From NCBI RefSeq assembly GCF_010731115.1, contig NZ_AP022616.1, positions 2,170,001 to 2,234,000 on the forward strand: DNA of 64,000 nt. Direction: 5' to 3'. The notes under the pieces were generated by a model that was given only the letters and a program-made list of their open reading frames with translations, was not told the origin of the DNA and did no database searches. The position numbers were made by a program, and so were the translations under genes. This document shows positions 56,324-64,000 of this stretch, piece by piece. Each line of letters opens with the position of its first letter. The first letter of the stretch is position 1. This DNA is from Mycolicibacterium phocaicum. GTDB taxonomy: Bacteria; Actinomycetota; Actinomycetes; Mycobacteriales; Mycobacteriaceae.

Positions 56324-59173
56324 TTACTTGGCAGCCGCTGGCTGAATCCCGATGGCCGCCAGCCGTCGCTCGGACGCCTCCGGGCGGACGAACTTCGGCC
56401 ACCAGAACCACCTGCCGAGTATTGCCGCGATGGCCGGGGTCATGAACGACCGGACGATCAGGGTGTCGAACAGCAGGCCCAGCGCGATGGTGGTGCCGAC
56501 CTGCGCCATGACCTTCAGGTCGCTGAAGGCGAACGACGCCATGGTGGCCGCGAACACCAGACCCGCCGAGGTGACCACCGATCCGGTGCCCGCCATCGAG
56601 CGGATGATGCCGGTCTTCAGACCGCCCGACAGCTCTTCCTTGAACCGGGACACCAGTAGCAGGTTGTAGTCGGAGCCCACCGCGAGCAGCAGGATGACCG
56701 ACATGGGCAGCACCATCCAGTGCAGCTCGAGGCCAAGGAGGTGCTGCCACAACAGCACCGACATGCCGAACGACGCGCCCAGCGACAGCAGCACGGTGCC
56801 GACGATCACGGCCGCCGCGACCATGCTTCGCGTGATGAGCAGCATGATGATGAAAATCAGTGACACCGCTGCGATTCCGGCGATCATCAGGTCGTACTGC
56901 GCGCCGTCGTGCATATCCTTGTACGTGGCAGCGGTACCGGCCAGATAGATCTTGGAGCCCTCCAGCGGCGTGCCCTTGATGGCTTCCTTTGCGGCCTGTT
57001 TGATCGGGTCGACGTGCGCGATGCCGTCGGGCGTCGCCGGGTCGCCTTCGTGCTGAATGATGAAGCGGACCGACTTGCCGTCCGGCGAGATGAAGTTCTT
57101 CATGCCGCGCTTGAAGTCCTTGTTGTCGAAGGCTTCCGGTGGCAGGTAGAAGGAATCGTCATTGAGCGAGTTGTCGAATGCCTCGCCCATCGCCGCCGCG
57201 TTGTCCGACGCCGCCGCACGCTGATCCACCTGACCCTTCTGGGTCTGATACATGGACAGCATGTACTGCTTCATGTTCTTCATGACCTCGATCTGAGGCG
57301 GCATCACCGTGACCATCTCGGCCGTCAGCTTGTCCATCTTCATCAGATCCGGAACCAGCGTCTGGATGTCGTCGGTCATGACGTCGATGCCGTCGAGGGT
57401 GTCGAACAGCGCCCGCGTCGACCAGCACATCGGGATGTCGTAGCAGTGCGGTTCCCAGTACAGGTAATTGCGGATGGGCCGCAGGAAGTCGTCGAAATCG
57501 GAGATGTGGTCCCGCAAGTCGGCGACGTCGAGCGCCATGTTGGCGGTCTTCATCGACATGTCATGCGTGGTGGCGGCCATCTGCGTGGTGATGGACTGCA
57601 TCTTGGTCATCGTGTCGATGCTGACCTGCATGTCGTTGGCCTGCTGCAGCATGTTGGCCATCGAGTCCAGCTGATACTTCTCCGTCATCTTCGAGGTGAC
57701 GGACTGCATGCCCATGATGAACGGAATCGTCGTGTGCTTGATGGGTTTTCCGTCGGGCCGGGTGATCGTCTGGACGCGCGCGACACCCGGGGTGTGCACG
57801 ATGGCCCGGGCGATCTTGTTGATCACCAGGAAGTCGGCCGAGTTCCGCAGGTCGTGGTCGCTCTGCACCATCAGCAGCTCGGGGTTCATCCGCGATGCGC
57901 TGAAATGCCTTTCGGCGGCGGCATATCCGACGTTGGCGGTCAGCTCGGCCGGCACGTAGCGGCGGGCGTCGTAGTTCGTCTTGTAGCCGGGCAGCGTCAC
58001 CAGTCCGACGAGGGCAAGCGCCAGCGTGGCGACGAGCACCGGGCCGGGCCAGCGCACCACCAGCACACCGACGCGGCGCCAGCCACGAGAGTGGATGGCG
58101 CGCTTGGGTTCGAAGCGCCCGAAGCGGCTACCGATCTTGATGACGGCGGGCCCGAGTGTCAGCGCCGCGAGGACAGCGACGAGCGTGCCGATCGCGCAGG
58201 GCACGCCCATGGTCTGGAAGTACGGCAGTCGCGTGAAGCTCAGGCAGAGCATGGCGCCGGCGATCGTCAAACCCGATCCCAGCACCACGTGCGCCGTCCC
58301 ACGGAACATCGTGTCGTAGGCCTGTACGCGCTCTTCTTTGTCGCCGCGCGCTTCCTGGTAACGGCCGATGGCGAAGATGGCGTAGTCGGTGCCCGCCGCG
58401 ATCACCATCAGGGTCAGGAGGTTCACCGCGAACGTCGAGAGTCCGATGACGTTGGCGTCGGCCAGGAACGCGACGACGCCGCGGGCAGCGCCGAGTTCGA
58501 GGAACACCATCAGCAGGATCAGGATCATCGTCATGATCGACCGGTAGACGAACAGCAGCATCACGGCGATCACCACCAGGGTGATGATCGTGACCTTGGT
58601 GACGCTCTTGTCGCCGGCGTGGTGCTGGTCCGACACCAGCGGGGCGCCGCCGGTGACGTACACGTGCAGGCCGGCCGGCGGCTTGGAGTCGGCGACGATC
58701 TGCCGGACCGAGGCGACGGAGTCGTTGGCCTTCGTCTCACCCTGATTGCCACGGAGGTAGACCTGGACGTACGCGGCCCTGCCGTCGGCGCTCTGTGAGC
58801 CGACGGCGGTGAGCGGGTCACTCCAGAAGTCCGCGACATGCTCGACATGCGCGGTGTTGGCCGTCAGCTTCGCGACGAGACCGTCGTAGTAGTGGTGCGC
58901 CTCGGCGCCGAGCGGTTGGTCGCCCTCGAGAACGATCATCGCGTTGCTGTCGGAGTCGAACTCCTGGAAGTTCGCGCCGATCTGCTTCATCGCGATCATC
59001 GCCGGGCCGTCCTTGGCGCTGAGCCCGACGGTGTGCTCCTCACCGACCTTCTCCAGCGGTGGGACCAGCGTGTTCGTGGCGACATTGAGCGCGAACCAGC
59101 CGATCACGATGGGCACCGCGAGGACCCAGATCAGGTGACCGATCCTGGATCGCTCGGTGTTGGTGGCACTCAC
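56324..59173 (-). CDS. MmpL-family RND transporter
   Basis: A 949-residue protein with 12 expected membrane helices. It has the MMPL layout: one helix, a periplasmic domain ([30 protein letters not shown]), five helices with [14 protein letters not shown], a large second periplasmic part with a helical hairpin (residues about 470-700), and the last helices with [17 protein letters not shown]. The D-Y pairs are the proton-relay positions. The long coiled insert is typical of the MmpL4/MmpL5 group. No mmpS is next to it. The GTG start at 59173 has GGAAGGG eight bases upstream. Confidence 0.9.
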   Translation of the reverse strand: MSATNTERSRIGHLIWVLAVPIVIGWFALNVATNTLVPPLEKVGEEHTVGLSAKDGPAMIAMKQIGANFQEFDSDSNAMIVLEGDQPLGAEAHHYYDGLVAKLTANTAHVEHVADFWSDPLTAVGSQSADGRAAYVQVYLRGNQGETKANDSVASVRQIVADSKPPAGLHVYVTGGAPLVSDQHHAGDKSVTKVTIITLVVIAVMLLFVYRSIMTMILILLMVFLELGAARGVVAFLADANVIGLSTFAVNLLTLMVIAAGTDYAIFAIGRYQEARGDKEERVQAYDTMFRGTAHVVLGSGLTIAGAMLCLSFTRLPYFQTMGVPCAIGTLVAVLAALTLGPAVIKIGSRFGRFEPKRAIHSRGWRRVGVLVVRWPGPVLVATLALALVGLVTLPGYKTNYDARRYVPAELTANVGYAAAERHFSASRMNPELLMVQSDHDLRNSADFLVINKIARAIVHTPGVARVQTITRPDGKPIKHTTIPFIMGMQSVTSKMTEKYQLDSMANMLQQANDMQVSIDTMTKMQSITTQMAATTHDMSMKTANMALDVADLRDHISDFDDFLRPIRNYLYWEPHCYDIPMCWSTRALFDTLDGIDVMTDDIQTLVPDLMKMDKLTAEMVTVMPPQIEVMKNMKQYMLSMYQTQKGQVDQRAAASDNAAAMGEAFDNSLNDDSFYLPPEAFDNKDFKRGMKNFISPDGKSVRFIIQHEGDPATPDGIAHVDPIKQAAKEAIKGTPLEGSKIYLAGTAATYKDMHDGAQYDLMIAGIAAVSLIFIIMLLITRSMVAAAVIVGTVLLSLGASFGMSVLLWQHLLGLELHWMVLPMSVILLLAVGSDYNLLLVSRFKEELSGGLKTGIIRSMAGTGSVVTSAGLVFAATMASFAFSDLKVMAQVGTTIALGLLFDTLIVRSFMTPAIAAILGRWFWWPKFVRPEASERRLAAIGIQPAAAK

Positions 59174-59367
59174 TCGGGGCACCCTTCCATCAGGCCCGGT
59201 AGGTCCATGGAGATGGAGCTCGGCGGCGTTACACATTCACTGTCGCGCGAAATATACCTAGCCCACCAAACTTTTAGCCATACCGACGGCACAAAAAGCC
59301 CTCTACCTCCCGCGAAATGGGACAAATCGGGACCTTTCCGCCCGTTTTCGGCCGTAGCGTTGACGCT
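59174..59367. promoter_or_regulatory. Divergent region of mmpL and the 205-residue gene
   Basis: This 194-base gap is AT-rich in the middle. A minus-strand TATATT at about 59250-59255 is a likely -10 for mmpL. On the plus strand TAGCGT (59355-59360) lies seven bases before the GTG at 59368, the leaderless pattern. No clear palindrome was seen. Confidence 0.45.
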
Positions 59368-59985
59368 GTGGAAAATTCTCCGGCCGACACCTTCGGCAAG
59401 CGCTACGGCGAAGTCCTGCTGGTCTCCCAGACGCCGACGGGGCCGCAGGTTGCGGTGTTCAACACCTTCCCGCTCAACGACTGCCCGCCCGACGCCTGGT
59501 CCGCGCTCGACCCGCAGACTCTGGCGGCCGAGAACGGCGTGGCCGCCGCTTTGCTCAACGGTCCGCGCTACTGGCTGATGAGCGAGATCGTGAAAGCCCA
59601 CGAGGACGTCGGCGAGATGAAGACGTTCGGCGGCATCGACATGCGGCAGCAGGCGACGATCGAATTGTCGTCGATGAACCCCGCGCCCTACAGCGCGAAC
59701 ACGGTCAGTCGCCGCACGGTGTTCGTGTTCGGCGCCGGGCGGCCGGTCTTCGAACTGCTCGACCCGCAGGGGCAGCGGTGGGTCATGCAGTCATGGAGCC
59801 AGACGGTCGACCCGACGCTGTCGCTGGCGGACCTGCCGGCGCTGGGTGCGCGACTGCAGCTGCCCGACGGGTGGAGTTACCGGACGTCGACGCTGACCAG
59901 CCCGCTGCGCATCGACACCACCACCGAGGCCGCCCACGTCACGCAGGACGATCTGGGCAACACCTATTCACTCGCCGTCGCTTAG
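59368..59985 (+). CDS. Conserved-looking hypothetical protein
   Basis: A 205-residue soluble protein from a leaderless GTG: ENSPADTFGKRYGEVLLVSQ, VAVFNTFPLNDCPPDAW, YWLMSEIVKAHED, MRQQATIELSSMN, and VFVFGAGRPVFELLDPQGQRWVMQSWSQ near the end. There is no signal peptide or membrane helix. The alternating polar and apolar strands suggest a beta-rich fold. No family is recognised. It runs divergent from mmpL and is followed after 89 bases by an acyl-CoA dehydrogenase gene. Confidence 0.65.
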   Translation: MENSPADTFGKRYGEVLLVSQTPTGPQVAVFNTFPLNDCPPDAWSALDPQTLAAENGVAAALLNGPRYWLMSEIVKAHEDVGEMKTFGGIDMRQQATIELSSMNPAPYSANTVSRRTVFVFGAGRPVFELLDPQGQRWVMQSWSQTVDPTLSLADLPALGARLQLPDGWSYRTSTLTSPLRIDTTTEAAHVTQDDLGNTYSLAVA

Positions 59986-60074
59986 CCTCGCTAGCCATTC
60001 CCAAACCCTCGCCGGTGCGTTACAAACGACAGACGGGTGTTCCTGTCGCGGCGGGTTGAACTGAAGGAGGCCGC

Positions 60075-61376
60075 ATGGCTTGGGATTTCGAAACCGATCC
60101 GGAGTTCCAGGAACTCCTCGATTGGGCCGACGCCTTCGTGCGCGAGGAGGTCGAGCCGCTCGACCTGATCTGGCCGCACCTGCAGTACGTTGCGCTCGAC
60201 GAGACCCGGCGCCGGGTCGTCGACCCGCTCAAGGAGCAGGTGCGTGCAAAAGGCTTGTGGGCCACGCATCTCGGCCCCGAACTCGGTGGGCAGGGCTACG
60301 GGCAGCTGAAGCTGGCGCTGCTCAACGAAATCTTGGGCCGGTCGCAGTGGGCGCCCATCATCTTCGGCTGTCAGGCGCCCGATACCGGCAACGCCGAGAT
60401 CATCGCGCATTACGGCACCCCGGAGCAGAAGGAGCAGTACCTGCGGCCGCTGCTCAACGGAGAGGTCTTCTCCTGCTACTCGATGACCGAGCCGCAAGGC
60501 GGCGCCGACCCCACGCAGTTCACCACCTCCGCCGTGCGCGACGGCGACGACTGGGTCATCAACGGCTACAAGTTCTTCTCGTCCAACGCCTCGACATCCA
60601 CGTTCCTGATCGTCATGGTCGTGACGAACCCCGACGTCAGTCCCTACCAGGGCATGTCGATGTTCCTGGTGCCGACCAACACCCCGGGCGTCAACATCAT
60701 CCGCAACTCGGCGATCTACGGGGAATCCGACGGCCACGGCTCACACGCACTGATTCATTACGACAATGTGCGCGTACCGAATTCGGCCGTCCTCGGCGGC
60801 GAAGGCCAGGCGTTCGTCATCGCGCAGACGCGCCTGGGCGGCGGCCGGATCCACCACGCGATGCGCACCATCGGGCTCGCGCAGAGGGCGTTGGACATGA
60901 TGTGTGAGCGCGCACTGTCGCGGCACACGGCCGGCAGCCTGCTGGCCGACAAGCAGGCCGTGCAGGGCTTCATCGCCGACTCGTGGGCGCAGCTGCAGCA
61001 GTTCCGGCTGCTCGTGCTGCACACCGCGTGGAAGATCGACAAGTACAACGACTACAAGAAGGTCCGCAAGGACATCGCCGCCGTCAAGGTCGTCATGCCG
61101 ACGGTGCTGCACGACATCGCCTGGCGCGCAATGCAAGTACACGGCGCGCTCGGCGTCACCAACGAGGTGCCGTTCCTCGGCATGGTCGCCGGCGCCGCCG
61201 TGATGGGGCTGGCCGACGGACCGACCGAGGTCCACAAGGTCACCGTCGCCAAGCAGGTGCTGCGGGATTACACCGGCACCGACGAACTGTGGCCGACCGA
61301 GTGGCTGCCCGGCAAACGCGAAGCGGCGCAGGCGAAATACGCGGAGTACCTGGAGCTGGAAGTGGGGAACCTGTAG
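60075..61376 (+). CDS. Acyl-CoA dehydrogenase (ACAD10/11-like)
   Basis: A 433-residue FAD enzyme. Blocks seen: FSCYSMTEPQGGADPTQFTT, WVINGYKFFSSNAS, LGGGRIHHAMRTIGLAQRALDMMCERAL and QVHGALGVTNEVPF. The base position reads GLADGPTEVHK, with aspartate in place of the glutamate of medium-chain enzymes, which is the rule in this long-form group. The start has AAGGAGG seven bases upstream. Substrate unknown. It is convergent with the amidohydrolase gene (nine bases apart). Confidence 0.87.
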   Translation: MAWDFETDPEFQELLDWADAFVREEVEPLDLIWPHLQYVALDETRRRVVDPLKEQVRAKGLWATHLGPELGGQGYGQLKLALLNEILGRSQWAPIIFGCQAPDTGNAEIIAHYGTPEQKEQYLRPLLNGEVFSCYSMTEPQGGADPTQFTTSAVRDGDDWVINGYKFFSSNASTSTFLIVMVVTNPDVSPYQGMSMFLVPTNTPGVNIIRNSAIYGESDGHGSHALIHYDNVRVPNSAVLGGEGQAFVIAQTRLGGGRIHHAMRTIGLAQRALDMMCERALSRHTAGSLLADKQAVQGFIADSWAQLQQFRLLVLHTAWKIDKYNDYKKVRKDIAAVKVVMPTVLHDIAWRAMQVHGALGVTNEVPFLGMVAGAAVMGLADGPTEVHKVTVAKQVLRDYTGTDELWPTEWLPGKREAAQAKYAEYLELEVGNL

Positions 61377-61385
61377 GCGGCGGCT

Positions 61386-62414
61386 CTACCGCGCCAGCAA
61401 CCGGGTCACGCCCCGCATCACCGCGCGGCTCGCGGCATGCTGCGCCTGCTCGACGACCGACGGGGCTGCCGGCGGGGCAACAGAACCCAGCCGCGGGAAC
61501 AGCGCGAGCGCATTGGTGCGGTCGATCTCGCGGCGCCCGGCGTCGTCCAGTCCCCCGTATGTCTCGAGCCCGGCCGCGTACAGCTGGCTCACCTCGACCG
61601 GCGCGAACGGGAAGTCCGAACCGAACGTCACGTGCCCCGGCTTGGCGAAGGCCAGCAGCGACGGCAGCGCGGCCGCCGTGGACGACAGTGCGGTGTCGAA
61701 GTAGAAGCTCGCGAGGTCGTCGAGATGATCGGCCGGGCTGCCGCCGACGTCACTCGTGATGCCCATGGCCATCCGGTAGGACGCGTATGGGACGAAGCCA
61801 CCGGCATGGCTCAGGATGAAGCGGATGTTGGGGTAGCGACGGCGAATGCCGTTGCGTACCAGTAGATACGCTGCGCGGCTGGTGTCGAGCAGGAAGTCTG
61901 CGGCGAACGGCAGCACGCCGTCGATGACGGGGCCGGGCAACTCGGCCGGGTGGATGAACACCACGGCCGAGCGCTTGTCGAGCTCCGCGAACAACGCGTC
62001 CTGGCCTTGCGCGCCAACATAGGTCCCCGCGCTGTTGGCGAGCAGGAACACCCCGTCGGCGCCCAGATCGTCGAGAGCCCGCACCGCCTCGGTCACCGCC
62101 TCATCCAGGTGTGGCATCGGCAGTGTGGCGAAGAACCCGAACCGATCCGGTTGGGCAGCAACCAGTTCTGCGCTGTAGTCGTTCACATCGCGGGCCAGTG
62201 CGGCCGCGTCGGCTGCGGCCGGCAGCATCGTCGTGCCCGGAGCAGAGACCGACAGGATGGCGGTCGCGACACCGAGCTTGGCCATCGTGTCCAGGGACGC
62301 TTCCGGAGTCCAGTCCGGCATCGCCCTCCCGCCGGCGTCGGCAATGCCCGCCTTGTCCAATGCTTTTCGATAGTCCGGCGGGACCATGTGGTGATGTGTG
62401 TCAATACGGTTCAT
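61386..62414 (-). CDS. Amidohydrolase-2 family metal enzyme
   Basis: A 342-residue TIM-barrel protein of the ACMSD-like group. The metal site begins with DTHHHMVPP (H7, H9), with further ligands in FIHPAEL, FILSHAGGF and FGSDFPFAP. Relatives decarboxylate or hydrolyse carboxylated aromatic or ring-fission products. The ATG at 62414 has GGAGGAAA upstream. It is the third gene after an alpha/beta hydrolase and an extradiol dioxygenase on the same strand, but a strong hairpin lies in front of it. Confidence 0.85.
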   Translation of the reverse strand: MNRIDTHHHMVPPDYRKALDKAGIADAGGRAMPDWTPEASLDTMAKLGVATAILSVSAPGTTMLPAAADAAALARDVNDYSAELVAAQPDRFGFFATLPMPHLDEAVTEAVRALDDLGADGVFLLANSAGTYVGAQGQDALFAELDKRSAVVFIHPAELPGPVIDGVLPFAADFLLDTSRAAYLLVRNGIRRRYPNIRFILSHAGGFVPYASYRMAMGITSDVGGSPADHLDDLASFYFDTALSSTAAALPSLLAFAKPGHVTFGSDFPFAPVEVSQLYAAGLETYGGLDDAGRREIDRTNALALFPRLGSVAPPAAPSVVEQAQHAASRAVMRGVTRLLAR

Positions 62415-62432
62415 GATGTTTCCTCCTCCGGT

Positions 62433-62481
62433 GATTTGTGCACGATATTCCGCGCGCACCGCGGAATATCGTGCACAAATC
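62433..62481. repeat. 22-base inverted repeat before the amidohydrolase gene
   Basis: Perfect 22-base arms (62433-62454 and 62460-62481, core TTTGTGCACGATATTCCGCG) enclose a five-base loop between the dioxygenase stop and the amidohydrolase start. It has no sequence in common with the elements at 37624 and 56241. It may end or process the operon transcript. Confidence 0.8.
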
Positions 62482-62487
62482 GCGGTA

Positions 62488-63471
62488 TTAGTCGGGGATT
62501 CCCGCCCCGGCGAGCGCCGGGACGGTGTCTTCGCGGTGCAGCAATGACCTGGCCGCGGTCGTGAACTGCCCGAGCTTGTCGACGCTGGACTGCGTCTCGT
62601 GGCCCCAGATGCTGATGCCCTGGTGAGTCGTCGGTTTCCAGGTTGATTCGTCGACCACCAGCGGGTTCCATCCGACCTCCCACTCGAAACCTGAGGGGGT
62701 GACGGCGTAGTACGACAGCTCGCGGTCGTTGGTGTGCTGCCCGACGCCCAGGGCCATGTCGAACCCCAGTGCTCGCACGCGTTGGTAGCTGTCCGTCAGA
62801 TCGTCCAACTCGGCGACCTGAATGTTGAGGTGCTGCACGCGGGTCCGAATCGGGTTGATCGGCAACCGATTCACCGCGGCGATCGCCACGGAGTGGTGGC
62901 GCCGATTGACTCGCAGGAACCGGATCTTGACCTTGACGCCGCTCATGGTTTCGTCGATGAAGTCGCTGAGCCGGGCGTCGAGCAAGGTGTTGTAGTAACC
63001 GCGCATCTGGTGTGGCCTGGTGCTGGTGACGGCGACGTGTCCCAGTCCGAACTCGCCGGTGACAAAGCCCTTTCCAGCCACAGACAATTGTCCGTCGATG
63101 TGCGCCCGGGTGTACAGCTCCTGCGCCAGCCCATTGGGGCCGGGTATCCGCACCAGACGCTCGACACCACGCAGCGCGGCCTCCTCGTCGGTCCCGACGG
63201 TGACGGGCACGCCGCACCGGTGCACGCGGCCGAGGATCTCCTCGAAGGTCTCGTGGTCGTAGACCTGCCAGCCCAGCATGGTGACATCCTCGGCCGGCCC
63301 GCGCCGCAGCAGGAACCGGCACTGCTGTTCGTCGAGCCGGAATCGGATCGCGTCGGTGTCGAGGTCGTCGAGGTGCATGCCGATCGCGTCGCGACCGAAC
63401 CGCCGCCAATCGGCGAACCGCTCCGTCTCGACCACCAGATAGCCGAGTGACACATTGCCGAAGACGCTCAT
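62488..63471 (-). CDS. Type I extradiol ring-cleavage dioxygenase (VOC fold)
   Basis: A 327-residue two-domain vicinal-oxygen-chelate enzyme of the BphC/HsaC type. The iron ligands are visible in the second domain: H in FGLGHVAVTS, H in VQHLNIQVAE and E in FEWEVGW. It would open a catechol ring next to the hydroxyls. The ATG at 63471 overlaps the stop of the hydrolase gene (ATGA). With that hydrolase it forms the usual meta-cleavage pair; the aromatic substrate is unknown. Confidence 0.86.
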   Translation of the reverse strand: MSVFGNVSLGYLVVETERFADWRRFGRDAIGMHLDDLDTDAIRFRLDEQQCRFLLRRGPAEDVTMLGWQVYDHETFEEILGRVHRCGVPVTVGTDEEAALRGVERLVRIPGPNGLAQELYTRAHIDGQLSVAGKGFVTGEFGLGHVAVTSTRPHQMRGYYNTLLDARLSDFIDETMSGVKVKIRFLRVNRRHHSVAIAAVNRLPINPIRTRVQHLNIQVAELDDLTDSYQRVRALGFDMALGVGQHTNDRELSYYAVTPSGFEWEVGWNPLVVDESTWKPTTHQGISIWGHETQSSVDKLGQFTTAARSLLHREDTVPALAGAGIPD

Positions 63472-64000
63472 GGCCGGAATACCGCACTGTCCGAGAGGAA
63501 TTCGTCGACCATCTGGTTGAACAGCTCGGCACGCTCCCACTGCATCCAGTGCCCGGTGCGGCTGGTCATGACCAGTTCGGCGTTGGGCATGATGTTCTGC
63601 AGCATGGGCCCGCCCGATGGCCGGTTCACCTTGTCGTCGCGGCCCCACAGGATCAGCGTCGGCGTCTGCAGCGAGGACAGCCGCGCGTCACGTGTCAGGT
63701 CCATGCGCCAGAGCGTTCGCAGCGCGAACGGTCCCGACGGCCGGCTCAGCGGCGGATTGGCCACCACCTCCGGGTCGATGGACGCCGTGTAGCGCAGGTC
63801 GATCAGCTCGTCGGGTACCGAGTCACCGTCGTAGACCAGGTAATTACGGATGAACGTGGCCAGCTTCTCACGGCTGGGGCCCGAGCCGCCGTAGTACGCC
63901 AGCAGGCTGTTGAGACCAGCTGTCGGCAACCCGCGCGTGGTGCCGATACCGCCGGGGCCCATGAGCACCAGCTTGCCGACGCGACCGGGGGTGTCCAGCG
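63468..64000 (-). CDS. Alpha/beta hydrolase, meta-cleavage type (runs off right edge)
   Basis: About 177 C-terminal residues. The acid and histidine of the catalytic triad are in LILWGRDDKVNRPSGG and MTSRTGHWMQWERAELFNQMVDEFL, the common pattern of BphD/HsaD-like C-C bond hydrolases. The nucleophile serine lies beyond the window. The stop overlaps the dioxygenase start. The length and order of the pair point to meta-cleavage product hydrolysis, but the substrate cannot be named. Confidence 0.8.
   Translation of the reverse strand, partial: LDTPGRVGKLVLMGPGGIGTTRGLPTAGLNSLLAYYGGSGPSREKLATFIRNYLVYDGDSVPDELIDLRYTASIDPEVVANPPLSRPSGPFALRTLWRMDLTRDARLSSLQTPTLILWGRDDKVNRPSGGPMLQNIMPNAELVMTSRTGHWMQWERAELFNQMVDEFLSDSAVFRP

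Overview
The window reads as the chromosome of a mycobacterium, most likely a fast-growing Mycolicibacterium-type species. It is GC-rich, carries a single-chain type I fatty acid synthase (fas) next to acpS, encodes MspA-like and MmpL proteins, and follows much of the M. tuberculosis Rv2476c-Rv2525c gene order with insertions and losses. Many genes start with no leader: a TANNNT -10 box sits 6-8 bases before the ATG/GTG.

Layout. 1-10.2 kb: start of the NAD-glutamate dehydrogenase, ettA, an SSB paralogue, a translationally coupled glycerolipid operon (WS/DGAT-like, plsC, plsB2), tRNA-Arg and a YihY-like membrane protein. 10.2-25.2 kb: an MspA-like protein, echA14, the branched-chain keto-acid dehydrogenase genes bkdABC, a two-component system, and the leucine/branched-chain acyl-CoA operon accD1-accA1-fadE19-maoC-citE with its divergent TetR repressor (BkaR type) and a double operator. 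25.3-33.8 kb: membrane proteins, the mycolate reductase cmrA, a HerA-like ATPase, orn, tRNA-His, small enzymes, a 72-bp tandem repeat, tRNA-Lys, a 54-residue protein gene, and bcp. 33.9-36.3 kb: a decayed patch with remnants of an acyl-CoA ligase and a class II aldolase, closed by an IS630-family element inserted exactly at the stop codon of the M20 peptidase gene. 36.3-48.6 kb: peptidase, acpS, the 3072-residue fas, its repeat-rich promoter and a Tat-exported DUF1906 protein.

48.7-64 kb is more accessory: an LtrA protein, a convergent pair of IspD-family genes (one catalytically degenerate), and an operon of an SsuABC/TauABC-like importer with a DszC-like flavoprotein and a DUF4242 protein, divergent from a TetR gene and separated by a perfect palindrome. 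Then come an MmpL without MmpS, an unknown protein, an acyl-CoA dehydrogenase, and the start of a ring-cleavage type operon (alpha/beta hydrolase, extradiol dioxygenase, amidohydrolase) that runs off the right edge.

How they fit: fas, acpS and cmrA serve fatty and mycolic acid synthesis; plsB2, plsC and the WS/DGAT-like protein serve glycerolipid assembly; the bkd and acc/fadE19/maoC/citE genes form the branched-chain amino-acid degradation route. The most unusual items are the sensor kinase with a second membrane-plus-pseudokinase half lying inside the branched-chain locus, the TetR-ABC-flavoprotein-DUF4242 cluster, the IspD pair, and a dispersed palindromic element present at two 3' ends. 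All calls come from reading the sequence; no database search or alignment was run.
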